The translations under genes were made by a program, and so were the position numbers. Shown piece after piece: positions 41,067-50,045 of a stretch of DNA of 64,000 nucleotides. The notes beneath the pieces are model-generated. The model made no database searches and was not told where the DNA came from. It saw only the letters and a program-made list of their open reading frames with translations. Positions within the stretch are counted from its first letter, which is position 1; the number at the start of each line of letters is the position of its first letter. This DNA comes from Pseudomonas sp. KUIN-1 (GTDB lineage: Bacteria > Pseudomonadota > Gammaproteobacteria > Pseudomonadales > Pseudomonadaceae). The DNA is taken from contig NZ_AP020337.1 in NCBI RefSeq assembly GCF_009176725.1, positions 1,612,001 through 1,676,000 of the forward strand, in the 5' to 3' direction.

Positions 41067-41756
41067 ATGAGTGAATTGACCAAGACTGAAAAAAGAGCCG
41101 TGATCCTCCTGTCTGGTGGCCTGGACTCTGCGACCGTCGTAGCCATTGCCCGCGCCGAGGGTTACGTCTGTTACACGATGAGCTTCGATTACGGCCAGCG
41201 TCATCGCGCCGAGCTGGATGCCGCTGCGCGGGTTGCCGGTGATCTCGGTGCCGTGGAGCACAAGGTCATTGGCCTGAACCTCAACGGTATTGGTGGCTCG
41301 GCATTGACCGACAGCTCCATTGCCGTGCCTGAGTCGCCTTCTGAAGGCATTCCGGTCACCTACGTACCGGCACGCAACACCGTCTTCCTGTCGCTCGCTC
41401 TGGGCTGGGCAGAGGTCCTTGGCGCGAGGGATATCTTCATTGGCGTCAATGCCGTGGATTACTCGGGTTATCCGGATTGCCGTCCCGAGTTTGTCGAGTC
41501 ATTCGAGCGCATGGCCAATCTGGCTACCAAGGCCGGTGTGGAAGGGCAGGGCTTCACGATCAGGGCGCCGCTGCAGAATCTGAGCAAGTCGGACATCGTC
41601 AAGGCAGGCACTGCGCTGGGGGTCGATTACTCGCTGACGGTTTCCTGCTACCAGGCTGACGACCAAGGCCGTGCCTGTGGCAAATGCGACAGCTGCCGCT
41701 TGCGCGCCGAGGGCTTTACCGCTGCCGGTATCGCAGACCCGACTCGCTATTTTTAA
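41067..41756 (+). CDS. queC: 7-cyano-7-deazaguanine synthase QueC
   Basis: QueC turns 7-carboxy-7-deazaguanine into preQ0 using ammonia and ATP. The 229-residue protein has the PP-loop [20 protein letters not shown] and a zinc site [23 protein letters not shown] 41067 lies one base after the queE stop and gives the standard N-terminus; the frame runs open further upstream inside queE. Last core gene before the tRNA-Lys island. Confidence 0.96.
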   Translation: MSELTKTEKRAVILLSGGLDSATVVAIARAEGYVCYTMSFDYGQRHRAELDAAARVAGDLGAVEHKVIGLNLNGIGGSALTDSSIAVPESPSEGIPVTYVPARNTVFLSLALGWAEVLGARDIFIGVNAVDYSGYPDCRPEFVESFERMANLATKAGVEGQGFTIRAPLQNLSKSDIVKAGTALGVDYSLTVSCYQADDQGRACGKCDSCRLRAEGFTAAGIADPTRYF

Positions 41757-41774
41757 AGTTTTTCAAAAAAGGTG

Positions 41775-41802
41775 TTGAATTACTCATAAAAATCAGTAAT
41801 AT
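41775..41802 (+). promoter_or_regulatory. Sigma-70 promoter of tRNA-Lys
   Basis: TTGAAT (41775-41780) and TAATAT (41797-41802) are spaced by 16 bases and end 17 bases before the tRNA. Confidence 0.75.
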
Positions 41803-41819
41803 ACGCGCCACACAACAGA

Positions 41820-41895
41820 GGGTCGTTAGCTCAGTTGGTAGAGCAGTTGGCTTTTAACCAATTGGTCGTAGGTTCGAATCCCACACGACCCACCA
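41820..41895 (+). tRNA. tRNA-Lys(TTT)
   Basis: A 76-base cloverleaf from GGGTCGTTAGC to the encoded CCA, with anticodon TTT in the loop CTTTTAA and T arm GGTTCGAATCC. In P. aeruginosa the tRNA-Lys beside queC is an integration site for genomic islands (PAPI family), and here the island also begins directly after it. Confidence 0.97.
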
Positions 41896-42134
41896 TTTCG
41901 AAAATCTGGAAGGCCCATGAAAATGCGGATTTCCAGGTTTTTTTTTTGCGTTGCAGATTGTCATGGTCGAATAGCGGTTCTGGGCTTCCGTCATGGGGCT
42001 GATGCGACGATCGGTAAGGCAGCTGGCAGGTCTTTCGAGGCTGAAGGCAGTAAGCACCGATTGAGTGTGATGTGCACCCAGACAAGCAGCCGTCTGAACT
42101 CCCGATGGGTTTTTTCGGTTTCGCCCCTAACCCC

Positions 42135-42548
42135 GATTATTCTCTGGCTCGGATCTACGTTCTCATACCTCAAGCAGAGCAATGCGTTAAGTATTATGCC
42201 CGTGTATTAGGAGGTTACCCCACTAACGACGTGCGCTTGATGACCAGGGCGGCGAACGAGGCAGTGAATCGTTTGTTTCGACCGGAGTTCAAGTACAGCA
42301 AGGCAGAGGTACTGTTGCTGGATCTGCGACAGCCTGGCGAGTTTACGGATGACATGTTCGCAGCTTCGCAACTGGCGTCTGCGGAGAGGATGATGGGAGG
42401 CCTGGACGAGATCAATACACGCTGTGGCAGAGGGGCTTTACGAACAGGGAGTGTTCCTTTCAATCCGGAATGGGCTATGCGCCGCGAGCTGATGAGTGAG
42501 AGTTATACAATCAGGCTCGATCAGTTGTGGGAGGTGAAAAGTCTGTAA
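42135..42548 (+). pseudogene. rulB/umuC-like DNA polymerase V fragment (C-terminal part only)
   Basis: From about 42213 the frame reads YPTNDVRLMTRAANEAVNRL, FKYSKAEVLLLDLRQPGEFT and a DUF4113-like tail RGALRTGSVPFNPEWAMRRE ending MSESYTIRLDQLWEVK. This is the C-terminal quarter of the UmuC/RulB family (about 420 residues when whole). Upstream, 42135-42213 keeps weak similarity only with frame changes, and the catalytic N-terminal part is absent. rulB is a known insertion hot spot in P. syringae plasmids and islands. Non-functional as a polymerase. Confidence 0.8.
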
Positions 42549-43509
42549 GAGCTCTGTAAGGATCAAGGCGCGGATGCACTTGGGTTACTAGAGTTACCAC
42601 GCCTACTTCGTCAAAATCTTCGAATCGAGATTTAGATAGAGCAGTTTTTTGTAGACGCAAAGTGATACGTTTGCAGTCATTCGCTAGTGAAATTTTAGTA
42701 TTTCTGATTGTCATCTAATAGCTCCATTGAACTGACATCGTACATCCATCACTAACCCAGCTGTCTAATTGATATCACCAGTTCGCTTCGGTGGTGAGAA
42801 GGAAAAGCTGTCTTCATATAATAAAGCTTGACTCGTCGCTTTTGAGAGGATAATTTTTATTCAAGTCTGATGTTGGATCCGAACGATGCAGATTTTTTAG
42901 CTCTGACGATTAGGCCGTTTCGCGATAGCATGATTGATGCCGTTGTATTTTAATGTATACTAAAGCCATGTTGACTGCCTTTTTCTGTTGGGGCATATAC
43001 TTCTTTTGCAGGCGGAAAGTTGGCAGTGCTGTGGGTCTTTAAACCCTCCGACGTAGGCTTTCGCTCAGCTCGGCTGATCGTACCGCGAACTCGGCGGCAA
43101 AGGTATTAGTATTATTTATGGAAATAGGTGCATTGCTGATTGCGATGCGAGCTCGGCAGTTGGCGGGGCGGGGGCGCCAGCCTTAGAAAGCCTCATTCCC
43201 CACAGCCTTATATAGAGATTGGACGCTCGGTATATGATTATGTTGCTCCGCTTTAAGGCGGCTCATCTTTGATGTCTGCAGGGGCGTTAAGGAATTCGGT
43301 CAGGTCGAAAAAAGTCGGTATACGCAAGCCAATGCGTGGTCGACCAGCGGTCGTTAATGCTTACTAATCTTAGCGGACTAATAGGGTTTGAAGGGATTGG
43401 TTTAGGAATTTTGGATGTTGACGACTGCTGTGCACAGCTGCCGTTTCAGCTTTAGTTTAAAAAAACGTAACCGGGCAGCACGTCAGGTTGAAGAGGATAG
43501 CGTCACGTT
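42549..43509. other. Non-coding AT-rich region upstream of iaaM
   Basis: About 960 bases with no supported gene and many stops in all frames. It is visibly more AT-rich than the core. It holds a perfect 12-base palindrome GCTGTGCACAGC (43427-43438) about 70 bases before iaaM. No HrpL-type box (GGAACC-N15/16-CCAC) was found. It presumably contains the iaa promoter and decayed DNA left from island rearrangement. Confidence 0.5.
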
Positions 43510-45183
43510 ATGGATGACCATTTTAATTCACCCAGTATTGATATTTTGTACGACTACGGTCCCTTTCTGAAAAAATGTGAGATGACGGGAGGCATAGGCA
43601 GCTATTCATCCGGAACGCCCACCCCTCGGGTAGCGATAGTCGGTGCCGGCATCAGTGGGCTGGTCGCTGCAACTGAATTATTACGTGCGGGAGTCAAGGA
43701 CGTTGTTTTATATGAGTCGCGTGATCGAATCGGGGGGCGGGTATGGTCTCAAGTGTTCGATCAGACTCGTCCACGTTACATTGCAGAAATGGGTGCGATG
43801 CGCTTTCCTCCCAGCGCAACTGGCCTTTTCCACTACCTGAAAAAGTTTGGTATTTCAACGTCGACCACCTTTCCGGATCCAGGTGTGGTGGACACGGAGC
43901 TGCATTACCGTGGTAAACGCTATTACTGGCCAGCGGGCAAAAAGCCGCCCGCATTATTCAGGCGAGTTTATGAGGGGTGGCAGTCTTTATTGCGCGATGG
44001 TTACCTCCTTGAAGGCGGTTCTTTAGTTGCCCCGCTGGACATTGCCTCCATGCTCAAGTCGGGTCGTTTTGAAGAGGCAGCGATCGCATGGCAAGGATGG
44101 CTCAATGTATTCCGAGATTGTTCATTCTACAACGCGATTGTCTGTATTTTTACCGGCCCCCACCCGCCAGGCGGTGACCAATGGGCTCGCCCTGAAGACT
44201 TTGAGCTGTTCGGCTCGCTTGGCATAGGCTCGGGTGGTTTTCTGCCAGTCTTTCAGGCTGGCTTCACGGAAATACTCCGGATGGTCATCAATGGATACCA
44301 AAGTGATCAGCGACTGATTCCGGACGGGATATCCAGTCTGGCCACGAGACTCGCTGATCAGGCATTTGACGGCAAAACGTTAAGGGAGCGCATTTGTTTT
44401 AGTCGGGTAGGCCGCATTTCCAGAGACTCTGAAAAAATCATCATCCAGACAACAGCAGGAGAACAGGGCTTATTTGATCGAGTGATTGTCACTAGCAGTA
44501 ATCGAGCCATGCAAATGATTCATTGCCTCACGGACAGCGAGCGCTTCCTGAGTCGTGACGTCGCTCGTGCTGTCCGCGAAACCCACCTGACCGGATCATC
44601 GAAGCTTTTCATTCTCACCCGTACTAAATTCTGGATAAAAAACAAACTTCCGACCACCATCCAGTCGGACGGCTTGGTGCGCGGCGTCTATTGTCTGGAT
44701 TATCAGCCCGATGAACCTGATGGTCACGGAGTTGTTCTGCTCAGTTACACGTGGGAAGACGACGCTCAAAAAATGCTGGCGATGTCTGACAAAAAGACAC
44801 GTTGTCAGGTACTGGTTAATGACCTCGCTGCGATGCATCCGACGTTCGCCAGTTATCTCCTGCCTGTTGAGGGGGATTATGAGCGGTATGTATTGCACCA
44901 TGACTGGCTCACCGATCCCCATTCTGCGGGCGCTTTCAAACTCAATTACCCCGGCGAGGATGTTTACTCGCATCGATTGTTCTTTCAACCGATGACAGCG
45001 AACAGTCCCGATAAAGACACGGGGCTCTATCTGGCTGGCTGCAGTTGCTCTTTTGCCGGAGGGTGGATCGAAGGTGCTGTCCAGACAGCATTGAACAGTG
45101 CCTGTGCCGTGCTGCGCAGCACCGGAGGGCAGGTGTCAGAAGGCAACCCGCTTGACTGTATTAACGCCTCCTATCGCTATTAG
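43510..45183 (+). CDS. iaaM: Tryptophan 2-monooxygenase
   Basis: IaaM oxidatively decarboxylates tryptophan to indole-3-acetamide, the first step of the bacterial auxin route used by gall-forming and other phytopathogens. The 557-residue flavoprotein has the FAD dinucleotide fold VAIVGAGISGLVAATELLRA (GAGxxG at residues 45-50), YESRDRIGGRVWSQVF and the C-terminal FAD contact YLAGCSCSFAGGWIEGAVQT. Sequence and length match the P. savastanoi enzyme closely. GAGG lies upstream. It is intact and heads an operon with iaaH and the next gene. Confidence 0.97.
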   Translation: MDDHFNSPSIDILYDYGPFLKKCEMTGGIGSYSSGTPTPRVAIVGAGISGLVAATELLRAGVKDVVLYESRDRIGGRVWSQVFDQTRPRYIAEMGAMRFPPSATGLFHYLKKFGISTSTTFPDPGVVDTELHYRGKRYYWPAGKKPPALFRRVYEGWQSLLRDGYLLEGGSLVAPLDIASMLKSGRFEEAAIAWQGWLNVFRDCSFYNAIVCIFTGPHPPGGDQWARPEDFELFGSLGIGSGGFLPVFQAGFTEILRMVINGYQSDQRLIPDGISSLATRLADQAFDGKTLRERICFSRVGRISRDSEKIIIQTTAGEQGLFDRVIVTSSNRAMQMIHCLTDSERFLSRDVARAVRETHLTGSSKLFILTRTKFWIKNKLPTTIQSDGLVRGVYCLDYQPDEPDGHGVVLLSYTWEDDAQKMLAMSDKKTRCQVLVNDLAAMHPTFASYLLPVEGDYERYVLHHDWLTDPHSAGAFKLNYPGEDVYSHRLFFQPMTANSPDKDTGLYLAGCSCSFAGGWIEGAVQTALNSACAVLRSTGGQVSEGNPLDCINASYRY

Positions 45184-45219
45184 CAGTCCTGAGAGAAGCG
45201 CTTATACAGGGAGAAGAGT

Positions 45220-46560
45220 ATGCGCGAAATGATCACACTTGAATCGCTGTGCCGGGCATTGGCCGATGAACAGATTGCCGCTGAAGAGCTGCGCGGGCGG
45301 GCGCTCGACACTGAGGCCCGCTTGACCCTTTTGAACTGTTTCATACGCGAGGGCGATGCGGTCAGCCAGTTTGGCGAGGCTGATCAAGCAAGGAAGGGTA
45401 CTTCACTCTGGGGCGTGCCAGTTTCCTTCAAGGATAATATCTGTGTTCGCGGTCTGCCGTTGACGGCCGGGACGCGAGGGATGTCCGGTTTCATAGCTGA
45501 TCAGGATGCTGCGATTGTCAGTCAACTCAAAGCCCTCGGGGCTGTGGTTGCTGGCAAGAACAATATGCACGAACTTAGTTTCGGGGTGACATCCATCAAT
45601 CCTCATTGGGGAGCCGTGGGAAACCCCGTTGCCCCCGGGTATTGTGCCGGGGGCAGTAGTGGTGGAAGTGCCGCCGCAGTGGCAAGTGGAATCGTTCCGC
45701 TGTCGGTGGGGACCGATACGGGGGGCTCGATAAGAATACCGGCGGCTTTTTGCGGCATTACGGGCTTCAGACCCACTACTGGACGCTTGTCAACGGCAGG
45801 CATTATCCCTGTTTCTCATACAAAGGATTGCGTTGGGTTACTGACACGAACAGCAGGCGACGCCGAATTTGTGTATGGGCTGTTGTCAGGCAAGCAGCAG
45901 TCTTTTCCTCTGAACAGGACGGGTCCCTGTCGAATCGGCCTACCGGTCTCCATGTGGTCTGATCTGGATGGCGAGGTGGAGAGGGCATGCATTAATGCAC
46001 TCAGCCTGCTGCGCAAGACAGGGTTCGAGTTTGTTGAAATTGATGATGCCGATATTGTGGAACTGAACCAGACACTCACGTTCACCGTTCCGCTTTACGA
46101 ATTCTTTGCCGACTTTGCTCAGTCATTGCTCTCCTTGGGCTGGAAGCACGGTATCCATCATATTTTTGCGCAGGTTGATGATGCCAACGTAAAAGGCATC
46201 ATCAATCACCATCTTGGAGAGGGCGCTATAAAACCGGCTCACTATTTGAGTTCACTGCAAAATGGCGAGCTGTTGAAAAGAAAAATGGATGAGCTATTTG
46301 CTCGTCATCATATCAAGCTCCTGGGGTATCCCACGGTACCTTGCCGGGTACCTCATCTGGATCATGCTGACCGACCAGAGTTTTTCAGTCAGGCCATTCG
46401 CAATACCGACCTGGCCAGCAACGCGATGCTCCCCTCTATAACGATTCCCGTCGGGCCGGAAGGGCGGTTGCCGGTCGGCTTGAGCTTTGACGCGCCCAGA
46501 GCGCGAGATGCTTTTTTACTGAGCAACGTGAGTCTTATAGAGAAAGTATTAAAGGGTTGA
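45220..46560 (+). CDS. iaaH: Indoleacetamide hydrolase
   Basis: IaaH hydrolyses indole-3-acetamide to indole-3-acetic acid and ammonia. The 446-residue amidase-signature enzyme has the catalytic Lys71 in VSFKDNICV, the cis-Ser region CAGGSSGGSAAAVASG (about residue 147) and Ser170 in DTGGSIRIPAAFCG. The P. savastanoi enzyme is recalled as about 455 residues ending differently; here the tail reads SNVSLIEKVLKG, so the last few residues are replaced or shortened. All catalytic residues remain. It starts 36 bases after iaaM with AGGGAGAAG as ribosome site. Confidence 0.96.
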   Translation: MREMITLESLCRALADEQIAAEELRGRALDTEARLTLLNCFIREGDAVSQFGEADQARKGTSLWGVPVSFKDNICVRGLPLTAGTRGMSGFIADQDAAIVSQLKALGAVVAGKNNMHELSFGVTSINPHWGAVGNPVAPGYCAGGSSGGSAAAVASGIVPLSVGTDTGGSIRIPAAFCGITGFRPTTGRLSTAGIIPVSHTKDCVGLLTRTAGDAEFVYGLLSGKQQSFPLNRTGPCRIGLPVSMWSDLDGEVERACINALSLLRKTGFEFVEIDDADIVELNQTLTFTVPLYEFFADFAQSLLSLGWKHGIHHIFAQVDDANVKGIINHHLGEGAIKPAHYLSSLQNGELLKRKMDELFARHHIKLLGYPTVPCRVPHLDHADRPEFFSQAIRNTDLASNAMLPSITIPVGPEGRLPVGLSFDAPRARDAFLLSNVSLIEKVLKG

Positions 46561-46638
46561 GGTTTCAGTTGCCGACGCTTGTTGACGGGGTGTCGCGGTG
46601 TCGGCGTTTATCTACGCAAACCGACGTCAGGAGTTTCG

Positions 46639-48006
46639 ATGAGCGTTTCCGAAAGACGCGTCTCTAGGTTGTTTGATCCAGGTAGTTTCAAGGAGGACCT
46701 CGAGGGCCAGAACACCCATTTCATCTGCGGGGCAGGAACGATCCACTCAATCAAGACCTATGTTGCGATGAGTCGCGGTCGTGACTGCGAGTTTCAAAGC
46801 AGTCGGCAATGGAGTACGGCTCAGCAAATTATAAAAACGGTAGGTTTGGCACGAGCTGCTGAAGCCCCGCTTATCTATATTCAAGATAAAATCGGGGACA
46901 ATAATGATACTGAAGGCTTTGATACAGCCAGGGTTTTTTCTTCAGATATGTCAAGTTTGCTTCTTTCCCCGTCCGGGATGGGCAGCGTCAGCGCATCGCT
47001 GGCAGAGTTGGCAAAACTCAATTTGCTGATGTCCGTGATTTTAGGGCCGACATCAGGGCCTTTGGCGTTACCTGTGATGCTCGCCGATCTGGTGCTGATG
47101 ACTCGTCGAGGAGCTTTGTGCATGGGACGACCTGACATGGTCAAGGCGATGCTCGCTCAACAGACCGATCTTTATTCCCTCGGCGGGTCCGATATCCACA
47201 GTACCGCGTCTGGGTCCGTGCACTTGGTTTTTGACGACGAGGCTGATCTGTTCGCCGATCTGAGAAAACTGCTCTTATATCTGATTGCTGGAAAAAGCTC
47301 GACGTACGGTGAGTTTTCAACCCCGCTTGAAGTGGATTTCAGCCGCCTGTTGCCCCCGTCTCATAATATTCCTTTTGATGTGCAGCATCTGGTACGTTCA
47401 TTTGTCGATAGCGACAGCCTGATCGAAATCGGTGCCTCTCATGCGCCTGAGGTTTTAGTCGGGCTGGCCAGCCTGCAAGGGCAGGTTTTTGCCGTGGTTG
47501 CCAACAACTCCGCGCATGGCGGCGGCGTCATCTACAAAAGGACCGCCCGCAAAATGATTCATGTCATTGACCTGGCTGGGAAAATGAGCTTGCCCATTTT
47601 GTTTATCGCAGATATTCCTGGGATCATGATTGGGGAAGAGGCTGAACGCGATGGGATTTTTGCCGCTGTGGCAGATTTATTCAGAGCACATACCCGATGC
47701 AAGGTAAAAAAATTATTGTTGGTTGCTCGGAAGGCGTACACCGGTGGTGTTTATGCCATGAGCGGGCCAGGCTTTGAACCTGTCGCCGTGCTGGCCTATC
47801 CTGACGCCAATATAGGCGTTTTCAGTACCCTTACCATGGAAAAGATCATCAAGTCCTCAAGCATGACCGATGCGCAGAGAGCTGTGGTGTCCGCATTGGA
47901 TGAGGAAATCAGATCGCCGCTACTGCTCAAAGACAAGGGCTTGATTACCGATGTCATCAGTGTGCGAGATACACGGGAAGCAGTGTTCAAGTATCTGTTT
48001 CATTAG
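46639..48006 (+). CDS. Divergent carboxyltransferase-fold (acyl-CoA carboxylase beta-like) protein, third gene of the iaa operon
   Basis: A 455-residue member of the biotin-dependent carboxyltransferase superfamily. Recognisable parts are ICGAGTIHSIKTYVAMSRGR (residues 29-48), LGGSDIHSTASGSVHLVFDD (181-200), FIADIPGIMIGEEAERDGI (322-340) and ARKAYTGGVYAMSGPG (363-378). The first oxyanion-hole element, normally CAGGA, reads TSGPL (138-142), so ordinary carboxyl transfer is doubtful. No biotin carboxylase or biotin-carrier gene is nearby. CAGGAG precedes the ATG 78 bases after iaaH. Its substrate is unknown; a link to auxin conjugation or to acyl-CoA metabolism is speculation. Confidence 0.78.
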   Translation: MSVSERRVSRLFDPGSFKEDLEGQNTHFICGAGTIHSIKTYVAMSRGRDCEFQSSRQWSTAQQIIKTVGLARAAEAPLIYIQDKIGDNNDTEGFDTARVFSSDMSSLLLSPSGMGSVSASLAELAKLNLLMSVILGPTSGPLALPVMLADLVLMTRRGALCMGRPDMVKAMLAQQTDLYSLGGSDIHSTASGSVHLVFDDEADLFADLRKLLLYLIAGKSSTYGEFSTPLEVDFSRLLPPSHNIPFDVQHLVRSFVDSDSLIEIGASHAPEVLVGLASLQGQVFAVVANNSAHGGGVIYKRTARKMIHVIDLAGKMSLPILFIADIPGIMIGEEAERDGIFAAVADLFRAHTRCKVKKLLLVARKAYTGGVYAMSGPGFEPVAVLAYPDANIGVFSTLTMEKIIKSSSMTDAQRAVVSALDEEIRSPLLLKDKGLITDVISVRDTREAVFKYLFH

Positions 48007-48039
48007 GAGTGTTCAGCTCCGTACCTGACGGCGTCCCAG

Positions 48040-48282
48040 TGGTGGGCACCAGCAATTACTGCCCTGGGTTGCGTGCCCCTTCGCAATTGCAAAACTTGAT
48101 GAGGGAATGACAGAAAACGTCTGGGTTGCCAAACAGATTGGACGGCCTGCGATCAAGGGCTTCAACACCGTGCTGGCTTATACCTTGGCAGAGCCAGGCT
48201 TTCCGAAGGGTTGCCCAGGACGCTTGGCAGCAGCTGTGGCAGGTAACGATCAAGGCAACGGCCTTCCTCATCTACCATGTAT
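48040..48282 (+). pseudogene. Remnant of an F420/NADP-type oxidoreductase gene
   Basis: The plus strand reads VVGTSNY at 48040 and, after a frame change, WVAKQIGRPAIKGFNTVLAY and LAEPGFPKGCPGRLAAAVAG. These match the middle of bacterial NADPH-dependent F420-type reductases (Rossmann family), which are about 220 residues when whole. Only some 75 codons remain, without start or end. The fragment lies directly after the carboxyltransferase gene, so a recombination junction probably lies near 48020. Confidence 0.65.
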
Positions 48283-48292
48283 TCATCGGCGA

Positions 48293-48994
48293 CCTATTTC
48301 GCCAAGAACGATTGTCCTGCAGTCCATAGCTGAACCTCGACACTCCAGAACGGTTTGGGTACGAAGTTTGAGATATCCCGGTCGCCGTCAACCACCAGCC
48401 GAAGGGGCGGTGCTTGAACGCTTCCGACGGAGAGCACACCGGTATACTCGGACTGTCGGCCCAGCAAGGTGAAAAGCCGCGAAAAAGTTCATGCCGGTGA
48501 GCCGGTCCGCTCTGGAGCGAGCGCGGAGAGATACAGCGGGTAGGTTTCAGAGCCTTGTTTGACGCTGTTGAGTGCCTGGTGGATGGATGCTTCGTTGAGC
48601 GCTGACAGCCAAAGCCTTTGAATCGGTCCCCGGTGCCCACAATAGTCGATCAGCGCGCGATCATCTCCCGCGGTCAGCGTCCGTCGCAATCACGAGCTCG
48701 GTGGCCTGCTTGAGTAGTTGCTTGACGATCTTGAACTGATCGGCTGTTTTCGGCTTGACGAGCACTTTCCATTCCGCAGGCAGGATTGTAAGTATGTCCA
48801 AGCTCCAGTTTTTCAGGCGCTCTCCATAGGCATCGGGAGGAGCTGTTTTCAGTAGGTGTCCGCCCCCCCCCCCAGTTCACGGCCACACCATTGCCTTTGA
48901 TGCAGCCGTCACCTCGTGTTTTGGCTCCGAGCACGGCGGCGATGTCTTTACCTCTCGCACAGATACAAGCGCATAAGTAGCGCCCGTTCATCAA
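48293..48994 (-). pseudogene. Decayed DNA topoisomerase III gene (topB, ICE type)
   Basis: Read on the minus strand from 48994: KDIAAVLGAKTRGDGCIKGN, then after an 11-base G run (48863-48873) GHLLKTAPPDAYGERLKNWS and TELVIATDADR, then after another shift YCGHRGPIQRLWLSALNEAS and RLFTLLGRQSEYTGVLSVGS. This is the N-terminal TOPRIM and first core part of TopB as found in integrative conjugative elements. At least three frameshifts and an internal TGA disrupt it, and it ends at about 48293. The first 230 or so residues remain of about 650. Confidence 0.85.
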
Positions 48995-50045
48995 TATGCT
49001 ACCTCCGCCGGATTCTGGTACAAGGCTCGGACACGTTTCGCGGCGGCCGGCGCTGCATCTGAGATGAGATTCGTAGCATGTAGATGGATGCCGAGATGGA
49101 GCGCTGGCAGCACCTATTGCCCGAGCCGGTACATGAGCGCTTGCGGCATGAATCTATGGCCTCGGATCAATCGCCTGCTATCAAGGTGAAATGGGACGCG
49201 TATTGCGGTCTATGCCGGGAGGATTGATCTCGCTTGAGGAAGGCGGGCGCTGACCCACGGCGGCGCGCTGTTCCGGCATCTGGCTGCGGTAAGATTGGCC
49301 GTGTAGTGGTTTGTCAATATCAATAACCCGTGTACCCGCCGGGCTTATCAGATCGCCCTGCAGGACTTCTGCAGTTTCGTCGGCTCGGCCTAGGCGTTTC
49401 GCGCCGTGGCGCGCTCAGTTGGATTTCTGATTCGTCCGATATCAAACTCATTGCCCGCGCTTTGGTGTCGTATGCGCTGATCGTCTTGCCATAGCCAACG
49501 GCAAGCGTGCCTAACGACAACAGCGTCCATTAGGTCTTTTTAAAATCGGTGCGTCAGAGAGGACAAATAATGCAAGTGCTCTGTTCGATAATAAAGTTAA
49601 TTATTCGCTGCCTCTCTGTGTAACTCATTATTATGAGTTGTGGATTTGGGGTTGCCAGGCGTGCGCCGAGACGAATTTTAGTCGTCCGTTCGTCGACATG
49701 CGTCAAAAAAATTATAGAAAATGAAAAGAGTGACGACATAGTGGCTTATAGCCATGGAGCGGCCTTTTATCTTTAGTTCGAGACCCTCGGTTATGAACAG
49801 GCTTATCCTGCCTCGGCACCTCTTTGTCCAGAAAACACATACAGTTCGAGTATTTACTCAAGTACTTCAATGGCCCTCCGGATGACGCCGCAGTGAGTTC
49901 AGATCTGTGACGTGACCTTTTTACCGAGCGTGTCGAGGGTTTCAGCAGATTCACATTATCAATTCATCCTGATGCGTATCGGACTCTATGTTCCGCTACC
50001 TGTCCGGCGGACTTTTATTTTCAAAAAATCAATGAGTAAAGATAT
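48995..50045. other. Region of decayed element DNA upstream of the chemoreceptor gene
   Basis: About 1,050 bases without an intact gene. It includes the integrase remnant at 49312-49432 and a 47-codon frame at 49084-49227 (MDAEMERWQHLL...) of unknown nature. From 49540 the DNA turns AT-rich and probably carries the promoter of the chemoreceptor gene. Nothing else was recognised. Confidence 0.5.
49312..49432 (+). pseudogene. Remnant of a tyrosine recombinase (phage-type integrase) gene
   Basis: The plus strand reads NNPCTRRAYQIALQDFCSFV then, after a stop codon, AFRAVARS. This fits the N-terminal SAM-like core-binding domain of XerC/XerD-type integrases (TRRAYxxALxDFxxFV...FRAVTRxHV). Only about 40 codons survive and the catalytic R-H-R-Y region is absent. 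It suggests that the island once carried its own recombinase. Confidence 0.6.

Noticed and set aside
49084..49227. A 47-codon plus-strand frame (MDAEMERWQHLL...) between topB and the integrase remnant.
   Set aside because: Too short and unrecognised, though its composition looks protein-like. It may be a piece of an element gene, but support is insufficient.
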